Shown here piece after piece: positions 34,307-43,335 of a stretch of DNA of 52,261 bases; position 1 is the first letter of the stretch; every line of letters starts with the position of its first letter. A program made the translations under genes and the position numbers. Origin of the DNA: Weissella confusa (GTDB lineage Bacteria > Bacillota > Bacilli > Lactobacillales > Lactobacillaceae). The stretch spans positions 1-52,261 of the forward strand of contig NZ_PVSN01000007.1 of the NCBI RefSeq assembly GCF_004766315.1, read 5' to 3'. The notes under the pieces are model-generated. The model saw nothing but the letters and a program-made list of their open reading frames with translations, was not told the origin of the DNA and searched no databases.

Positions 34307-34335
34307 TTGCAAGGCATCTGAGTCAGTTGTATGAT
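34307..34335 (+). promoter_or_regulatory. Promoter of the ABC-2 exporter genes
   Basis: TTGCAA (34307-34312), a 17-base spacer and TATGAT (34330-34335). It is divergent from the exoA promoter, with the two -35 elements 32 bases apart. Confidence 0.6.
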
Positions 34336-34364
34336 TAATAACTGTGGATAGGAGGAGATGCAAC

Positions 34365-35111
34365 ATGGAAACGCCGATTTTGCAGGTTTCGAATATTAAT
34401 AAGTCGTTCGGCCGTGTGCGGGCGTTGCGTGATGTCTCTTTTGCTATAACGCATGGCACAATCATTGGTTTGGTTGGTCCGAATGGCGCTGGTAAGTCAA
34501 CGACAATGAAGGTGGTTACTGGCGTAACGGCGCCGGATGTTGGCGAAGTGCAGGTGGCTGGTGAAACGGTCACGATGCAACAACGACAGGCGCTGGTTAA
34601 GGTTGGCGCATTGATTGAGAATCCTGGTCTTTATTCATATATGACAGGTTGGGATAACTTGAAGTTGTATGCGGACGTCGCGGGGACACCTGATGACAAA
34701 ATTAGTGAGATTGTGACGCAGATTGGTTTAGCTGAGTTTATTAATAAAAAAGTGAAGACCTATTCGTGGGGGATGAAGCAACGCGTTGGGGTGGCGTTAG
34801 CGATGGTTAATGATCCAGACCTCTTGTTGCTTGATGAACCGTTGAATGGGATGGATCCGGTTAGCGTTGCCGAAGTTAAGGCTGTTTTGCGTGAGTGGCG
34901 TGATGCTGGCAAAACGATTTTGATTTCATCGCACACCGTCCGTGATTTGGAAGACTTGGTTGACGATTATATCTTTATTGATCGTGGTGAAGTCATTTCG
35001 CGTGATGAAATTTTGACGGCCGCTGACGGTAAGGTGGATCCAGACTTAGAAGAGATGTTTGCGGATGTGATTGCGCGTCGTAAGCAACAAGGAGTCGGGG
35101 ATGTTGATTAA
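34365..35111 (+). CDS. ABC-2 exporter, ATP-binding subunit
   Basis: This ATPase of 248 residues resembles the BcrA/YhcH-type exporter ATPases. Walker A is GPNGAGKST, the signature is the degenerate YSWGMKQR instead of LSGGQ (usual in this group), Walker B is LLLLDEPLNGMD and the switch histidine is in ISSHTVRDLED. ATG 34365 follows AGGAGGA; a start at 34344 would include the ribosome site itself. Its last 11 bases overlap the permease gene, so the two are translated together. Relatives export bacteriocins, bacitracin or unknown drugs. No two-component system is adjacent. Confidence 0.9.
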   Translation: METPILQVSNINKSFGRVRALRDVSFAITHGTIIGLVGPNGAGKSTTMKVVTGVTAPDVGEVQVAGETVTMQQRQALVKVGALIENPGLYSYMTGWDNLKLYADVAGTPDDKISEIVTQIGLAEFINKKVKTYSWGMKQRVGVALAMVNDPDLLLLDEPLNGMDPVSVAEVKAVLREWRDAGKTILISSHTVRDLEDLVDDYIFIDRGEVISRDEILTAADGKVDPDLEEMFADVIARRKQQGVGDVD

Positions 35112-35835
35112 GTTGGAATTGCAGAAGTTTTTCAAAAAGACATCGACCTGGGTGATGCCATTGACAATATTCGGACTTGGTTTATTGTTGGCCCTCGCAA
35201 ATGCGTTGGATCATTCTGAAATGGTCAAGTTGCTCGTGAATCAAGAATTCACAGGGACATTGGCGTTGGTGACTGATTTGATGTTACTTGGAATCGCGGG
35301 TCGTGTGATTACGTCTGAGTTTACGTTTGGCACGATGAAGATGTTGTTTGCCCAACACTTTACGCGCCAGCAAATATTCGTGGCGAAGTTAGTGACGGTC
35401 GCGGTCGCGTTTGTGATATTGCAAGCAGCGCTGTTTATCACGATGTTGCTGATATCGTTGTTGTTTGGACATGCGTGGTTGGTTGACCTAGGTAGCTTTG
35501 CTGGCTACTTATTCGGCAGTGTCATCAGTTCAATTCTGTTTGTCAGTGTGATGTTTGTGGTTGCCAACCTTATCCGCAATGATTTGTTAGTGGTGGTCAT
35601 TGGTATTTTGATGATTTTGCTACTCGAAGTAATTGGGGCAGTGGTTGTGGGGCATGGTATTTTGCCACTTGATTATTCGCCACTGGGTGCTTTTTATGTG
35701 AGTGCGATGGCAGGGTTGCCAGACGTGATGGCTGAGTATCAGATGAATGGTTTCTTAGTTGGGCTGGTAACGATTATTTACAGTGGTGTCCTGTATGGCA
35801 TCGCGTTGATGCTGTTTAAGCGGCGCGAAGTTTAA
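35101..35835 (+). CDS. ABC-2 exporter, membrane subunit
   Basis: The 244-residue permease has six hydrophobic segments in the ABC-2 layout: an amphipathic start (MLIKLELQKFFKKTSTW), the first helix, a pair with ITSEFTFGTMKMLFAQHFTRQQIFVAKL between them (the TFGTxK coupling-region pattern), and three further helices. ATG 35101 lies within the end of the ATPase gene. Substrate unknown; immunity or multidrug export is inferred from the family. Confidence 0.87.
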   Translation: MLIKLELQKFFKKTSTWVMPLTIFGLGLLLALANALDHSEMVKLLVNQEFTGTLALVTDLMLLGIAGRVITSEFTFGTMKMLFAQHFTRQQIFVAKLVTVAVAFVILQAALFITMLLISLLFGHAWLVDLGSFAGYLFGSVISSILFVSVMFVVANLIRNDLLVVVIGILMILLLEVIGAVVVGHGILPLDYSPLGAFYVSAMAGLPDVMAEYQMNGFLVGLVTIIYSGVLYGIALMLFKRREV

Positions 35836-35846
35836 GATAGACAATG

Positions 35847-35886
35847 AAAAAGCAGCGATCAGTTATCTGGTCGCTGCTTTATTTGG
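35847..35886 (+). terminator. Terminator of the ABC-2 genes
   Basis: AAAGCAGCGA pairs with TCGCTGCTTT and is followed by ATTT. Confidence 0.82.
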
Positions 35887-35898
35887 TATGAAAGAATA

Positions 35899-35931
35899 AA
35901 AAAACACGGAAGCCATACGACTTCCGTGCCT
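35899..35931 (-). terminator. Terminator of the tRNA transcript
   Basis: On the minus strand GCACGGAAG pairs with CTTCCGTG and seven T follow. Confidence 0.88.
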
Positions 35932-35938
35932 TAAGTGA

Positions 35939-36011
35939 TAGCCCAACAGGGAATCGAACCCTGGATTCCGCGCTGAGAACGCGACGTCTTAACCACTTGA
36001 CCATTGGGCCA
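35939..36011 (-). tRNA. tRNA-Glu (anticodon CTC), copy 2
   Basis: This 73-base cloverleaf on the minus strand has acceptor arm TGGCCCA/TGGGCTA, a D-arm like other tRNA-Glu genes (GGTCAAGTGGTTAAGAC), anticodon stem TCGCG/CGCGG around the loop TTCTCAG, and T-arm loop GTTCGATTC. Loop positions 34-36 read CTC, which decodes GAG. CCA is not encoded. It has the same sequence as the upstream copy. Confidence 0.9.
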
Positions 36012-36041
36012 TGATGATAAATTTAGCAAGCCTGAGCTTAA

Positions 36042-36114
36042 TAGCCCAACAGGGAATCGAACCCTGGATTCCGCGCTGAGAACGCGACGTCTTAACCACT
36101 TGACCATTGGGCCA
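36042..36114 (-). tRNA. tRNA-Glu (anticodon CTC), copy 1
   Basis: Same sequence as the gene at 35939-36011 and 30 bases from it, on one transcript. This is the promoter-proximal copy. CCA is not encoded. Confidence 0.9.
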
Positions 36115-36148
36115 AAATTATCATCTGTTGTCTTAACAACAATACATA

Positions 36149-36177
36149 ACTATACAGATATACCACACTAAAGTCAA
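36149..36177 (-). promoter_or_regulatory. Promoter of the tandem tRNA genes
   Basis: On the minus strand TTGACT (36172-36177), a 17-base spacer and TATAGT (36149-36154), a strong match for a stable RNA promoter. Confidence 0.8.
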
Positions 36178-36319
36178 CACTTTTTCGTAAACTAATTTCA
36201 AATAATTAGTATTTCCTTGATGCCTGCGGTCAGTGTAACAAAAATGGTACAATAGTAACAATTAGAAGGCTGTCGATGCCTGATTATCGAGGACAAGCAC
36301 AACCAGAAAGAGGTTAACA

Positions 36320-36991
36320 ATGTCATTTAATTTGTATTTAGTACGTCACGGGGAAACTTACTTTAATAAATATCAACGTATGCAAGGGTGGGGAAACGCA
36401 CCTTTGACTGATAAGGGTATTTCAGACGGGTTTGCGGCTGGTGAGCGATTGAGTAATGTGCGTTTTGATGCGGCTTACTCATCTGACTTGCAACGTGCTA
36501 TTCATACAGCTGAATTTATTTTGGGACGTAACACGCAAAGTGGTGATTTGAAGACGCCTGAGCAATTGCAACAATTCCGTGAGCAATTCTTCGGTTTCTT
36601 CGAAGGACTCCCTAGTGCATCAAGTGCCGAGCAAATTGCTGGTATTATTGGCTTGGAAAACATCACGTCATACGGTGACTTGATGTCACAATTGACGCAA
36701 GACGAAGTAATGGATGCGTTTAAGGAAGCTGATCCAACGCACGACGCTGAAGATTCAGCCACGTTCTGGGCCCGCGCTGAGAATGGGTTGGATATTTTGC
36801 GTCAAAACACACGTGATGGGCAAAACGTTTTGGTCGTCGCCCACGGGACAATGATTCGAAACTTGGTTTATAAGTACGACTCACACGAGACGGCTAAGGA
36901 AAAGCCATTGAATGGTTCAATTTCAGTTTGGGAAGTCTCAGATGACGACATGAAGTTGAAGGCGTACAACGATACGACAACTAATTGGTAG
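36320..36991 (+). CDS. Histidine phosphatase family protein (phosphoglycerate mutase-like)
   Basis: The 223-residue protein has the RHG signature at residues 9-11 (YLVRHGETYFN), Arg in SSDLQRAIHTAE, and the second histidine in VVAHGTMIRN. It belongs to the cofactor-dependent mutase-like phosphatases, broad in substrate; sequence alone does not tell a mutase from a phosphatase. The insert between the core blocks and its length suit small LAB phosphatases. AAAGAGG precedes the ATG. An extended -10, TGGTACAAT at 36245-36253, is its probable promoter. It heads a three-gene run with hflX and a YdcF gene, gaps of 12 and 11 bases. Confidence 0.87.
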   Translation: MSFNLYLVRHGETYFNKYQRMQGWGNAPLTDKGISDGFAAGERLSNVRFDAAYSSDLQRAIHTAEFILGRNTQSGDLKTPEQLQQFREQFFGFFEGLPSASSAEQIAGIIGLENITSYGDLMSQLTQDEVMDAFKEADPTHDAEDSATFWARAENGLDILRQNTRDGQNVLVVAHGTMIRNLVYKYDSHETAKEKPLNGSISVWEVSDDDMKLKAYNDTTTNW

Positions 36992-37003
36992 GAAAGATAA
37001 TTT

Positions 37004-38287
37004 ATGATAGAAAATGATTTGCATCCAATCCGCAAGGTCGTTCTTGCGGGACTAGATAAGCAAAATGCTGAATTCGATTACGAGATGATCGAGTTGGCCA
37101 ACTTGGCTGAAGCGAATTACATGGAAGTAGTTGGGACGGTGACCCAAAAGTTGGAACGTCCAAACGCTGCCACGTACTTTGGTAAGGGTAAGGTTGAAGA
37201 ACTTAAGGAAGCCGTTGAATACTACGAAGCCGACATGGTTGTGACGAACGACGAGTTGTCACCATCACAAATCCGTAACTTGGAATCAGGTACGGGCGCC
37301 GGCATCATGGATCGTACGGCGTTGATTTTGGACATCTTCGCATCACGTGCTAAGACGCGTGTGGCGAAGTTGCAAGTTGCCATTGCACAATTGCAATATC
37401 AACTCCCACGTTTACGTACGTCAATGAACGTGCGTCTTGACCAGCAAACTGGTGGTGGCGGTGGTAGCTTTACTAGCCGTGGTGCTGGTGAAACGAAGTT
37501 GGAAATGAACCGTCGTCACATCGAGCACCAAATTTCATTGTTGCGTGCTGAATTGAAGGACGTTGAAGCTGACGATCAAACGCGTCGTGCGCGTCGTGAT
37601 AGGCAAAGCATCAAGAACGTGGCCTTGGTTGGTTATACCAATGCTGGTAAGTCAACGTTCATGAACGGCTTGGTACGTCAATTTGGCGAGAACCAAGAAA
37701 AGACAGTTTTCCAGGCCGACATGTTGTTTGCGACGTTGGAGACATCAGTGCGCAAGTTGAATTTGCCTGATAACCAAAGTTTCTTATTGTCTGATACGGT
37801 TGGATTCGTTTCAAAGTTGCCCCACGGTTTGGTGGCAGCCTTCCGCGCAACGTTGGCTGAAGCTGCGCAAGCGGACTTGTTGATACAAGTAGTCGACTAT
37901 GCGGATGAAAACTATAAGGAAATGATGTCAACGACGGCTCGTACGTTGAAGGAAATCGGTGTTGGAGATATTCCAATGATTACGATTTACAACAAGGCCG
38001 ACAAGATTGAAGGACTATCATTCCCTGACCGTGAAGGTGATACGTTGACGTTGTCAGCACAAGATGATTCCTCATTGGAGTTGTTGGTAAACGTTATTCG
38101 TGAGCACATCTTTGCGGATCACCAAGAGGTAAAGGTGTTGATTCCATTTGACCAAGGTCAATTGGTAAATGAATTGAATGAAGAAGCATCTGTACACAGC
38201 ATCGACTATGTGGAAGCTGGTACGATGATGGATGTGACGTTGACGCCAGTGCAAGCTGCGCGTTTTGCAAAATATATTGTTGATTAA
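37004..38287 (+). CDS. hflX: Ribosome-associated GTPase HflX
   Basis: This GTPase of 427 residues splits stalled or heat-damaged ribosomes. The N-terminal HflX domain includes NAATYFGKGKVEEL and DELSPSQIRNLE. The glycine-rich linker GGGGGSFTSRGAGETKLE leads to the coiled coil, and the G domain has P-loop GYTNAGKST, switch II DTVGFVSKLPH and NKAD. The C-terminal extension ends VQAARFAKYIVD. The 12-base gap to the upstream gene implies co-transcription. Confidence 0.95.
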   Translation: MIENDLHPIRKVVLAGLDKQNAEFDYEMIELANLAEANYMEVVGTVTQKLERPNAATYFGKGKVEELKEAVEYYEADMVVTNDELSPSQIRNLESGTGAGIMDRTALILDIFASRAKTRVAKLQVAIAQLQYQLPRLRTSMNVRLDQQTGGGGGSFTSRGAGETKLEMNRRHIEHQISLLRAELKDVEADDQTRRARRDRQSIKNVALVGYTNAGKSTFMNGLVRQFGENQEKTVFQADMLFATLETSVRKLNLPDNQSFLLSDTVGFVSKLPHGLVAAFRATLAEAAQADLLIQVVDYADENYKEMMSTTARTLKEIGVGDIPMITIYNKADKIEGLSFPDREGDTLTLSAQDDSSLELLVNVIREHIFADHQEVKVLIPFDQGQLVNELNEEASVHSIDYVEAGTMMDVTLTPVQAARFAKYIVD

Positions 38288-38298
38288 GGAGCCCGCGA

Positions 38299-39348
38299 AT
38301 GGTCCCACTTACATTACTTTCAGTTTTAATTACCGTACTCGCCGGTTACATGATTTGGCGAAACGTTAAAAATGATCCACGTTCAATGTGGCTTGGAACT
38401 TGGACGCTTGTGTTCTTGTTCTTCTTGTTGATTTCAATTATGTTGTTGGCCAGCTTCGTCGGTGGCCCGGGCCTACTTGTGATGGCCGGGGTTGTCTTGA
38501 TGATTATTGCCATCTTTGTGATTGCCTCAATCGTGATTGACCTAGGAGTTGTTTACTACTCATGGCAAATCTGGCGTAAAGAATCGCACACGTTGGCCAA
38601 CTTGTTGTTGCCATTGTTGTTCTTGGCTATGGCCGTGTTCAACATTGTTGACGGTATCATGGACAATGCCCCTGCATGGTTGGACACGTTGTTCACCGCA
38701 GCCCGTGTCATGACGCTGTACTTCATGGTCGTCTTCTTGATTTTCTTCGTGTCATCAATCGTTTACGGTTGGGCCATGAAGAAGCATGAGAGTGACTACT
38801 ATGTTGTCTTGGGTGCTGGCTTGATTGATGGCCACAAGGTTGGTAAGTTGTTGGCTAACCGTATTCAAGCCGCAACCGATGCGGGTAAGCGTCGTTTCGA
38901 AAAGGACGGCAAGTACCCAGTTATCGTGTTCTCTGGTGGACAAGGTGGCGACGAAAAGATTTCCGAAGCGCAAGCCATGCGCGATTACGCGGTTGAAACG
39001 TTTGGTTATCCAGCCGAACAAACGCGTTTGGAAGATCAAAGTCGTACGACGCGTGAAAACATGCGTTTCTCACGTGATTTGATTAGTAAGGAAACGGGTG
39101 TGGTTGAACCATCATTCGAATTCTTTACGAGTGAGTACCACGTCTTCCGTGCTGGTTTGCAAGCACGTGAGTTTGGCATTGAAGCGCAAGGTCGTGGTGG
39201 TAAGACGCCATTCTACTACCGCATTCCGGCCTTTATTCGTGAATACATTGCTGTCTTGAACATGCACCGTCGTTTGCACATTGCGATTTCAGCACTTGTG
39301 ATTGGTGTGTCAGTCATTTTGGCGATTGCCACGTTATTCGTTAAGTAA
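38299..39348 (+). CDS. YdcF/SanA-like DUF218 membrane protein
   Basis: The 349-residue protein has five to six membrane segments in its first 150 residues and a DUF218 domain after it (YYVVLGAGLIDGHKVGKLLANRIQAA, VFSGGQGGDEKISEAQAMRDY, LEDQSRTTRENMRFS, TSEYHVFRAGLQA). One more membrane segment ends it. The domain is linked to envelope functions (SanA, ElyC, YdcF) and binds an unknown substrate, perhaps a nucleotide-like cofactor or lipid-linked sugar. The long N-terminal membrane part is common in lactobacilli. It is the last gene of the 36320-39348 run. Confidence 0.87.
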   Translation: MVPLTLLSVLITVLAGYMIWRNVKNDPRSMWLGTWTLVFLFFLLISIMLLASFVGGPGLLVMAGVVLMIIAIFVIASIVIDLGVVYYSWQIWRKESHTLANLLLPLLFLAMAVFNIVDGIMDNAPAWLDTLFTAARVMTLYFMVVFLIFFVSSIVYGWAMKKHESDYYVVLGAGLIDGHKVGKLLANRIQAATDAGKRRFEKDGKYPVIVFSGGQGGDEKISEAQAMRDYAVETFGYPAEQTRLEDQSRTTRENMRFSRDLISKETGVVEPSFEFFTSEYHVFRAGLQAREFGIEAQGRGGKTPFYYRIPAFIREYIAVLNMHRRLHIAISALVIGVSVILAIATLFVK

Positions 39349-39355
39349 TATTTCT

Positions 39356-39392
39356 AGAACCACATCCGGCATATTCGGGTGTGGTTCTTTTG
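39356..39392 (+). terminator. Terminator of the hflX operon
   Basis: AGAACCACA pairs with TGTGGTTCT, with an inner CCG/CGG, followed by TTTTG. Confidence 0.87.
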
Positions 39393-39400
39393 TTAATTCT

Positions 39401-39443
39401 TTGTAAACTTAATTTACAAAAGGGGTTGCAAGTCTGCTAAAAT
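39401..39443 (+). promoter_or_regulatory. Promoter and palindromic operator of the ABC exporter pair
   Basis: TTGTAAA-CTTAA-TTTACAA (39401-39419) is a perfect 19-base inverted repeat. Its right arm contains a possible -35, TTACAA, with an 18-base spacer to TAAAAT (39438-39443). A repressor bound there would block the polymerase. LmrCD-type pumps are often controlled by a PadR or TetR repressor; none is encoded nearby. Confidence 0.5.
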
Positions 39444-39489
39444 AGCCTATTGACGAATAGAAATAAATAAGAAATTTGGAGGGGAAATT

Positions 39490-41202
39490 ATGCGATTGTT
39501 GAAGCCCTACTTTAAGGGTTACAAACTCGATTTGACGATTGCCGTTTTGACGGTGACCATCATGGCGATTTCAATGTTGCTACAGCCAACGTTGCTAACC
39601 AACATCGTTCAAGCTATCTCAGACGATAACATGGATAAGGTTAACCAAATTGGATTCAAGCTATTGGTGATTGCCGGTATCGGGTTGATTGCTGGAATTA
39701 TTAACACGATTTTTGCGGCCCGTGCCTCACAAGGGATTGCCTCAGATGTTCGTGAAGCGGCTTACCGCAAGATTCAAACGTTCTCATTTGGAAACATCGA
39801 GCAATACTCAGTTGGTAACTTGGTGGTTCGTTTGACGAACGACATTACGCAAATTCAAAGTATTTTGATGATGGGACTTCAACCATTGTTGCGTATGCCA
39901 ATTTTGTTTGTCGGTGGATTTATCTTGGCCGTACACTCAATTCCCGCTTTGTGGTGGGTTATCGTCGTAATGGTCATCTTGGTTGGTGCTGTGTCAGCGG
40001 TTGTCATGGGAAACATGGGTAAGCGCTTCGGTATGATTCAAGGTTTGATCGACCGCGTTAACGCCAAGGCTAAGGAAAACTTGCAAGGTGTCCGTGTGGT
40101 TAAGTCATTTAACCAAGAAGACAACGAACAAACCCGTTTCAATGAAGTTTCTGACGAATTGAACGGCGTTAACTTGCAAATTGGTTACTTGTTCTCAATT
40201 ATCGTGCCTGCGTTCATGTTTATTGGCCAAGGGTTGATGGTTGTGGCCATTTACTTCGTTGGAAACATGGTTGGTTCTGAGCCAAAGATGTTGGCGCAAA
40301 TCACTGGATTTACGAACTACTTGATGATCATTATGCAATCTATCATTATCGGTGGAATGATGATGACCTTTGCAGCCCGTGGATTTGTTTCTATGGGTCG
40401 TATTCAAGAGATTATGAATACGGAGCCTGATTTGCAATACAAGGATGTGCCAGAACAAGATTTGTCTGGGGCTGTCGAGTTTGACGACGTGTCATTCACG
40501 TACCCAGGGGATGATAAGCCAACGTTGAAGCACATCTCATTTGCGGTGCAACCTGGTGAAATGATTGGAATTGTCGGTGCAACCGGTTCAGGTAAGTCAA
40601 CGATGGCCCAATTGATTCCACGCTTGTTTGACCCAACTGAGGGAACAGTTAAGGTCGGTGGTGTTGATTTGAAGGATGCCAACGAATCATCATTGCGTAA
40701 GACGGTGTCATTCGTTTTGCAACGCGCAACGTTGTTCTCAGGAAAGATTTCTGACAACTTGCGTCAAGGTAAGGCGGATGCTGAAGAGGCTGATATGAAG
40801 CGTGCGGCACAAATCGCGCAAGCTGCTGAATTCGTTGAGCGTTATGAAGACACGTATGAACACGTGGTTGAAGAGCGTTCATCAAACTTCTCTGGTGGTC
40901 AAAAGCAACGTTTGTCAATTGCCCGTGGTGTGATTGGCGACCCTAAGATTTTGATTTTGGATGATTCAACGTCTGCATTGGACGCGAAGTCAGAAAAGTT
41001 GGTTAAGGAAGCCCTTGATCATGATTTGCAAGATACGACGACATTTATCATTGCGGAAAAGATTTCTTCAGTGATTAACGCCGACCGTATTTTGGTTTTG
41101 GAAGATGGTGAATTGGTTGCGGAAGGTGCCCACAAGGACCTTGTTGAGACATCACCAATCTACCAAGAGATTTACAAGACACAAAAGGCGCAGGAGGCAT
41201 AA
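39490..41202 (+). CDS. Heterodimeric ABC exporter, subunit with degenerate ATP site (LmrC-like)
   Basis: This half-transporter of 570 residues has six membrane helices (1 to about 300) and an ATPase domain. Walker [10 protein letters not shown] and signature FSGGQKQR are intact. The Walker B end reads [12 protein letters not shown], with Asp in place of the catalytic Glu, and the switch histidine is replaced (IIAEKISS). Its own ATP site is therefore non-hydrolytic, while its signature completes the active site of the partner. This asymmetry defines LmrCD/BmrCD-type drug exporters. The ribosome site is GGAGGGG. The partner gene starts 3 bases after its stop. Confidence 0.92.
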   Translation: MRLLKPYFKGYKLDLTIAVLTVTIMAISMLLQPTLLTNIVQAISDDNMDKVNQIGFKLLVIAGIGLIAGIINTIFAARASQGIASDVREAAYRKIQTFSFGNIEQYSVGNLVVRLTNDITQIQSILMMGLQPLLRMPILFVGGFILAVHSIPALWWVIVVMVILVGAVSAVVMGNMGKRFGMIQGLIDRVNAKAKENLQGVRVVKSFNQEDNEQTRFNEVSDELNGVNLQIGYLFSIIVPAFMFIGQGLMVVAIYFVGNMVGSEPKMLAQITGFTNYLMIIMQSIIIGGMMMTFAARGFVSMGRIQEIMNTEPDLQYKDVPEQDLSGAVEFDDVSFTYPGDDKPTLKHISFAVQPGEMIGIVGATGSGKSTMAQLIPRLFDPTEGTVKVGGVDLKDANESSLRKTVSFVLQRATLFSGKISDNLRQGKADAEEADMKRAAQIAQAAEFVERYEDTYEHVVEERSSNFSGGQKQRLSIARGVIGDPKILILDDSTSALDAKSEKLVKEALDHDLQDTTTFIIAEKISSVINADRILVLEDGELVAEGAHKDLVETSPIYQEIYKTQKAQEA

Positions 41203-41205
41203 AAG

Positions 41206-42990
41206 ATGAAGAATATTACTGAATCAATTCGTTTCTTTGCGCACTACTTCAAGCGTTACTGGATGGGGATGATTGCCATCCTCGTGTTCACGATTTTCGC
41301 AACGTGGGCGCAAGTTAAGGCGCCGGTTTACATGGGACGTTCAATTACGGAATTGTCAAAGTACTTGATGGTGAAGTTGAACCCAATGACGGCTAGCCAA
41401 GCAAGCTTGCATGACTTCCACCATGCTTTGCTATTGTTCTTCGGCTTTGTGTTGTTGATGCTAACTGGTTTGTTCATCAATGCCTTTATTCAAGCTATCG
41501 TGTCATCTAATTCAGTTAATGACATGCGTAAGGGCTTGTTTGGTAAGATGCAACGTATGACGGTGCGTTACTTTGATTCTCACCAAGACGGTGAAATCTT
41601 GTCACGTTTCACGTCTGACTTGGATAACATCTTTAACGCAATGAACCAAGCCATTTTCCAATTGTTCTCACAAATTGCGATGTTGATTGGTGTGGTTTGG
41701 ATGATGTTTAACGAAAGTCCTAAGATGGCTTGGGTGACGATTGCCTCAACACCCGTTGCGGTTATCTTGGCTGCGTTGATCATTGTGCAAGCAAAGAAGT
41801 ACGTGGATGCCCAACAAGCTGAAGTAGGGCACTTGAACGGTTACATCAACGAGCAAATCAACGGTGAAAAGGTGATTATCACCAACGGTTTGCAAGAAGA
41901 GTCAATTCGTGGTTTTATCGAGCACAACAACAAGGTGCGTAAGGCCACGACCCTGGGTCAAGCCTGGTCAGGTGTGTTGTTCCCATTGATGCAAGGAATG
42001 GGCTTGTTCAACTTGGCTATCGTAATCTTCTACGGTGCCACGCAAGCTTTGAACGGTGACTTGGCTTCGCGTGCGGCTGGTTTGGGATTGATTGTGACGT
42101 TCGTTTCGTTCTCACAACAGTACTACCAACCAATCACGCAAATCACGTCAACGTACAACATGTTGCAATTGGCCATGACTGGTGCGCACCGTTTGAACGA
42201 AGTGTTCGCACAAGATGATGAAATCAACCCTAAGGACGGCGTGAAGTTCACTGGCGTTAAGGACAAAATTTTGTTGGACGATGTACACTTTGGTTACAAC
42301 CCTGAGCGCGAGATTTTGCACGGTATCAACATTGAAGTGGACAAGGGTCAAATGGTAGCCTTGGTTGGACCAACTGGTTCAGGTAAGACGACCGTTATGA
42401 ACTTGTTGAACCGCTTCTATGATGTGACGGACGGTGCCGTTAAGTTTGACGGTGTTGACGTACGCGACATGGACTTGAAGTCTTTGCGTGATAACGTTGG
42501 TATCGTGTTGCAAGACTCTGTTTTGTTCACGGGTACAATCCGTGACAACATCACGTTCGGTAAGCCGGATGCAACGGATGAAGAAATGATTGATGCGGCT
42601 AAGCAAGCCAACATTCACGACTTCATCATGACGTTGGAAGATGGCTATGATACGCAAGTGTCTGATGAAAACTCAGTCTTCTCAACGGGTCAAAAGCAAT
42701 TGTTGTCAATTGCGCGTACGATTTTGACGGCGCCTGACTTGTTGATCTTGGACGAAGCAACGTCAAACGTTGATACGGTGACGGAAGCTAAGATTCAAAA
42801 GGCGATGGATAATGTGATTGCGGGACGTACAAGTTTCGTGATTGCTCACCGTTTGAAGACGATTTTGAATGCGGATAAGATTGTCGTGTTGCGTGACGGA
42901 AACGTTATCGAACACGGTAGCCACGCGGAATTGTTGGCGCAAGGCGGCTTCTACGCTGAGTTGTACAACAACCAAATGGCATTTGAATAA
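41206..42990 (+). CDS. Heterodimeric ABC exporter, catalytic subunit (LmrD-like)
   Basis: This half-transporter of 594 residues partners the product above. It has six helices and an ATPase domain with Walker [10 protein letters not shown], Walker [13 protein letters not shown] with the catalytic Glu, and switch histidine in VIAHRLKT. Its signature is altered ([10 protein letters not shown]), complementary to the defect in the partner. The pair thus has one working and one dead ATP site. The N-terminal extension and the loop [19 protein letters not shown] before helix 2 are usual for LmrD. Likely substrates are hydrophobic drugs or bile salts. Confidence 0.92.
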   Translation: MKNITESIRFFAHYFKRYWMGMIAILVFTIFATWAQVKAPVYMGRSITELSKYLMVKLNPMTASQASLHDFHHALLLFFGFVLLMLTGLFINAFIQAIVSSNSVNDMRKGLFGKMQRMTVRYFDSHQDGEILSRFTSDLDNIFNAMNQAIFQLFSQIAMLIGVVWMMFNESPKMAWVTIASTPVAVILAALIIVQAKKYVDAQQAEVGHLNGYINEQINGEKVIITNGLQEESIRGFIEHNNKVRKATTLGQAWSGVLFPLMQGMGLFNLAIVIFYGATQALNGDLASRAAGLGLIVTFVSFSQQYYQPITQITSTYNMLQLAMTGAHRLNEVFAQDDEINPKDGVKFTGVKDKILLDDVHFGYNPEREILHGINIEVDKGQMVALVGPTGSGKTTVMNLLNRFYDVTDGAVKFDGVDVRDMDLKSLRDNVGIVLQDSVLFTGTIRDNITFGKPDATDEEMIDAAKQANIHDFIMTLEDGYDTQVSDENSVFSTGQKQLLSIARTILTAPDLLILDEATSNVDTVTEAKIQKAMDNVIAGRTSFVIAHRLKTILNADKIVVLRDGNVIEHGSHAELLAQGGFYAELYNNQMAFE

Positions 42991-43000
42991 GCAATAAAAC

Positions 43001-43040
43001 AAAAGACGTCGACTAGCATTTATGCCGGTCGACGTCTTTT
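43001..43040. terminator. Terminator of the ABC exporter pair
   Basis: AAAAGACGTCGAC pairs with GTCGACGTCTTTT. The following 290 bases (43041-43335) hold a possible TTGACG -35 at 43144 and an imperfect inverted repeat (43071-43107); I see no gene there. Confidence 0.9.
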
Positions 43041-43335
43041 GTGTATTCTCTAGGTGAGAAGTTGCGTTAGCCCCTCTTACATTTATTCATTATAAAAAGT
43101 AAATGAGGGTCAAAACGTGCAAGAAAAATGAATAATTTGTGAATTGACGTCATTCTGTAATGGAAAATTCAAACTTCAAGGCAAGTGGCAAAGTTTCTTC
43201 ATAACGTTTCTAAAAGTCGTTACGGCTCCTACAAACTGTTGCACCATTTTGTCGGTATTCTAAGAGAGTCCAACAGAAGGTGGGATGGACCACACTGTTT
43301 ATGAGAGAAAAAATACAGATTTAGGGAGTACGTCT

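Noticed and set aside
43041-43335. Hidden small gene upstream of adhesin 1
   Set aside because: Short frames occur but none has a ribosome site with a plausible protein. The stretch reads as an A/T-rich promoter region.
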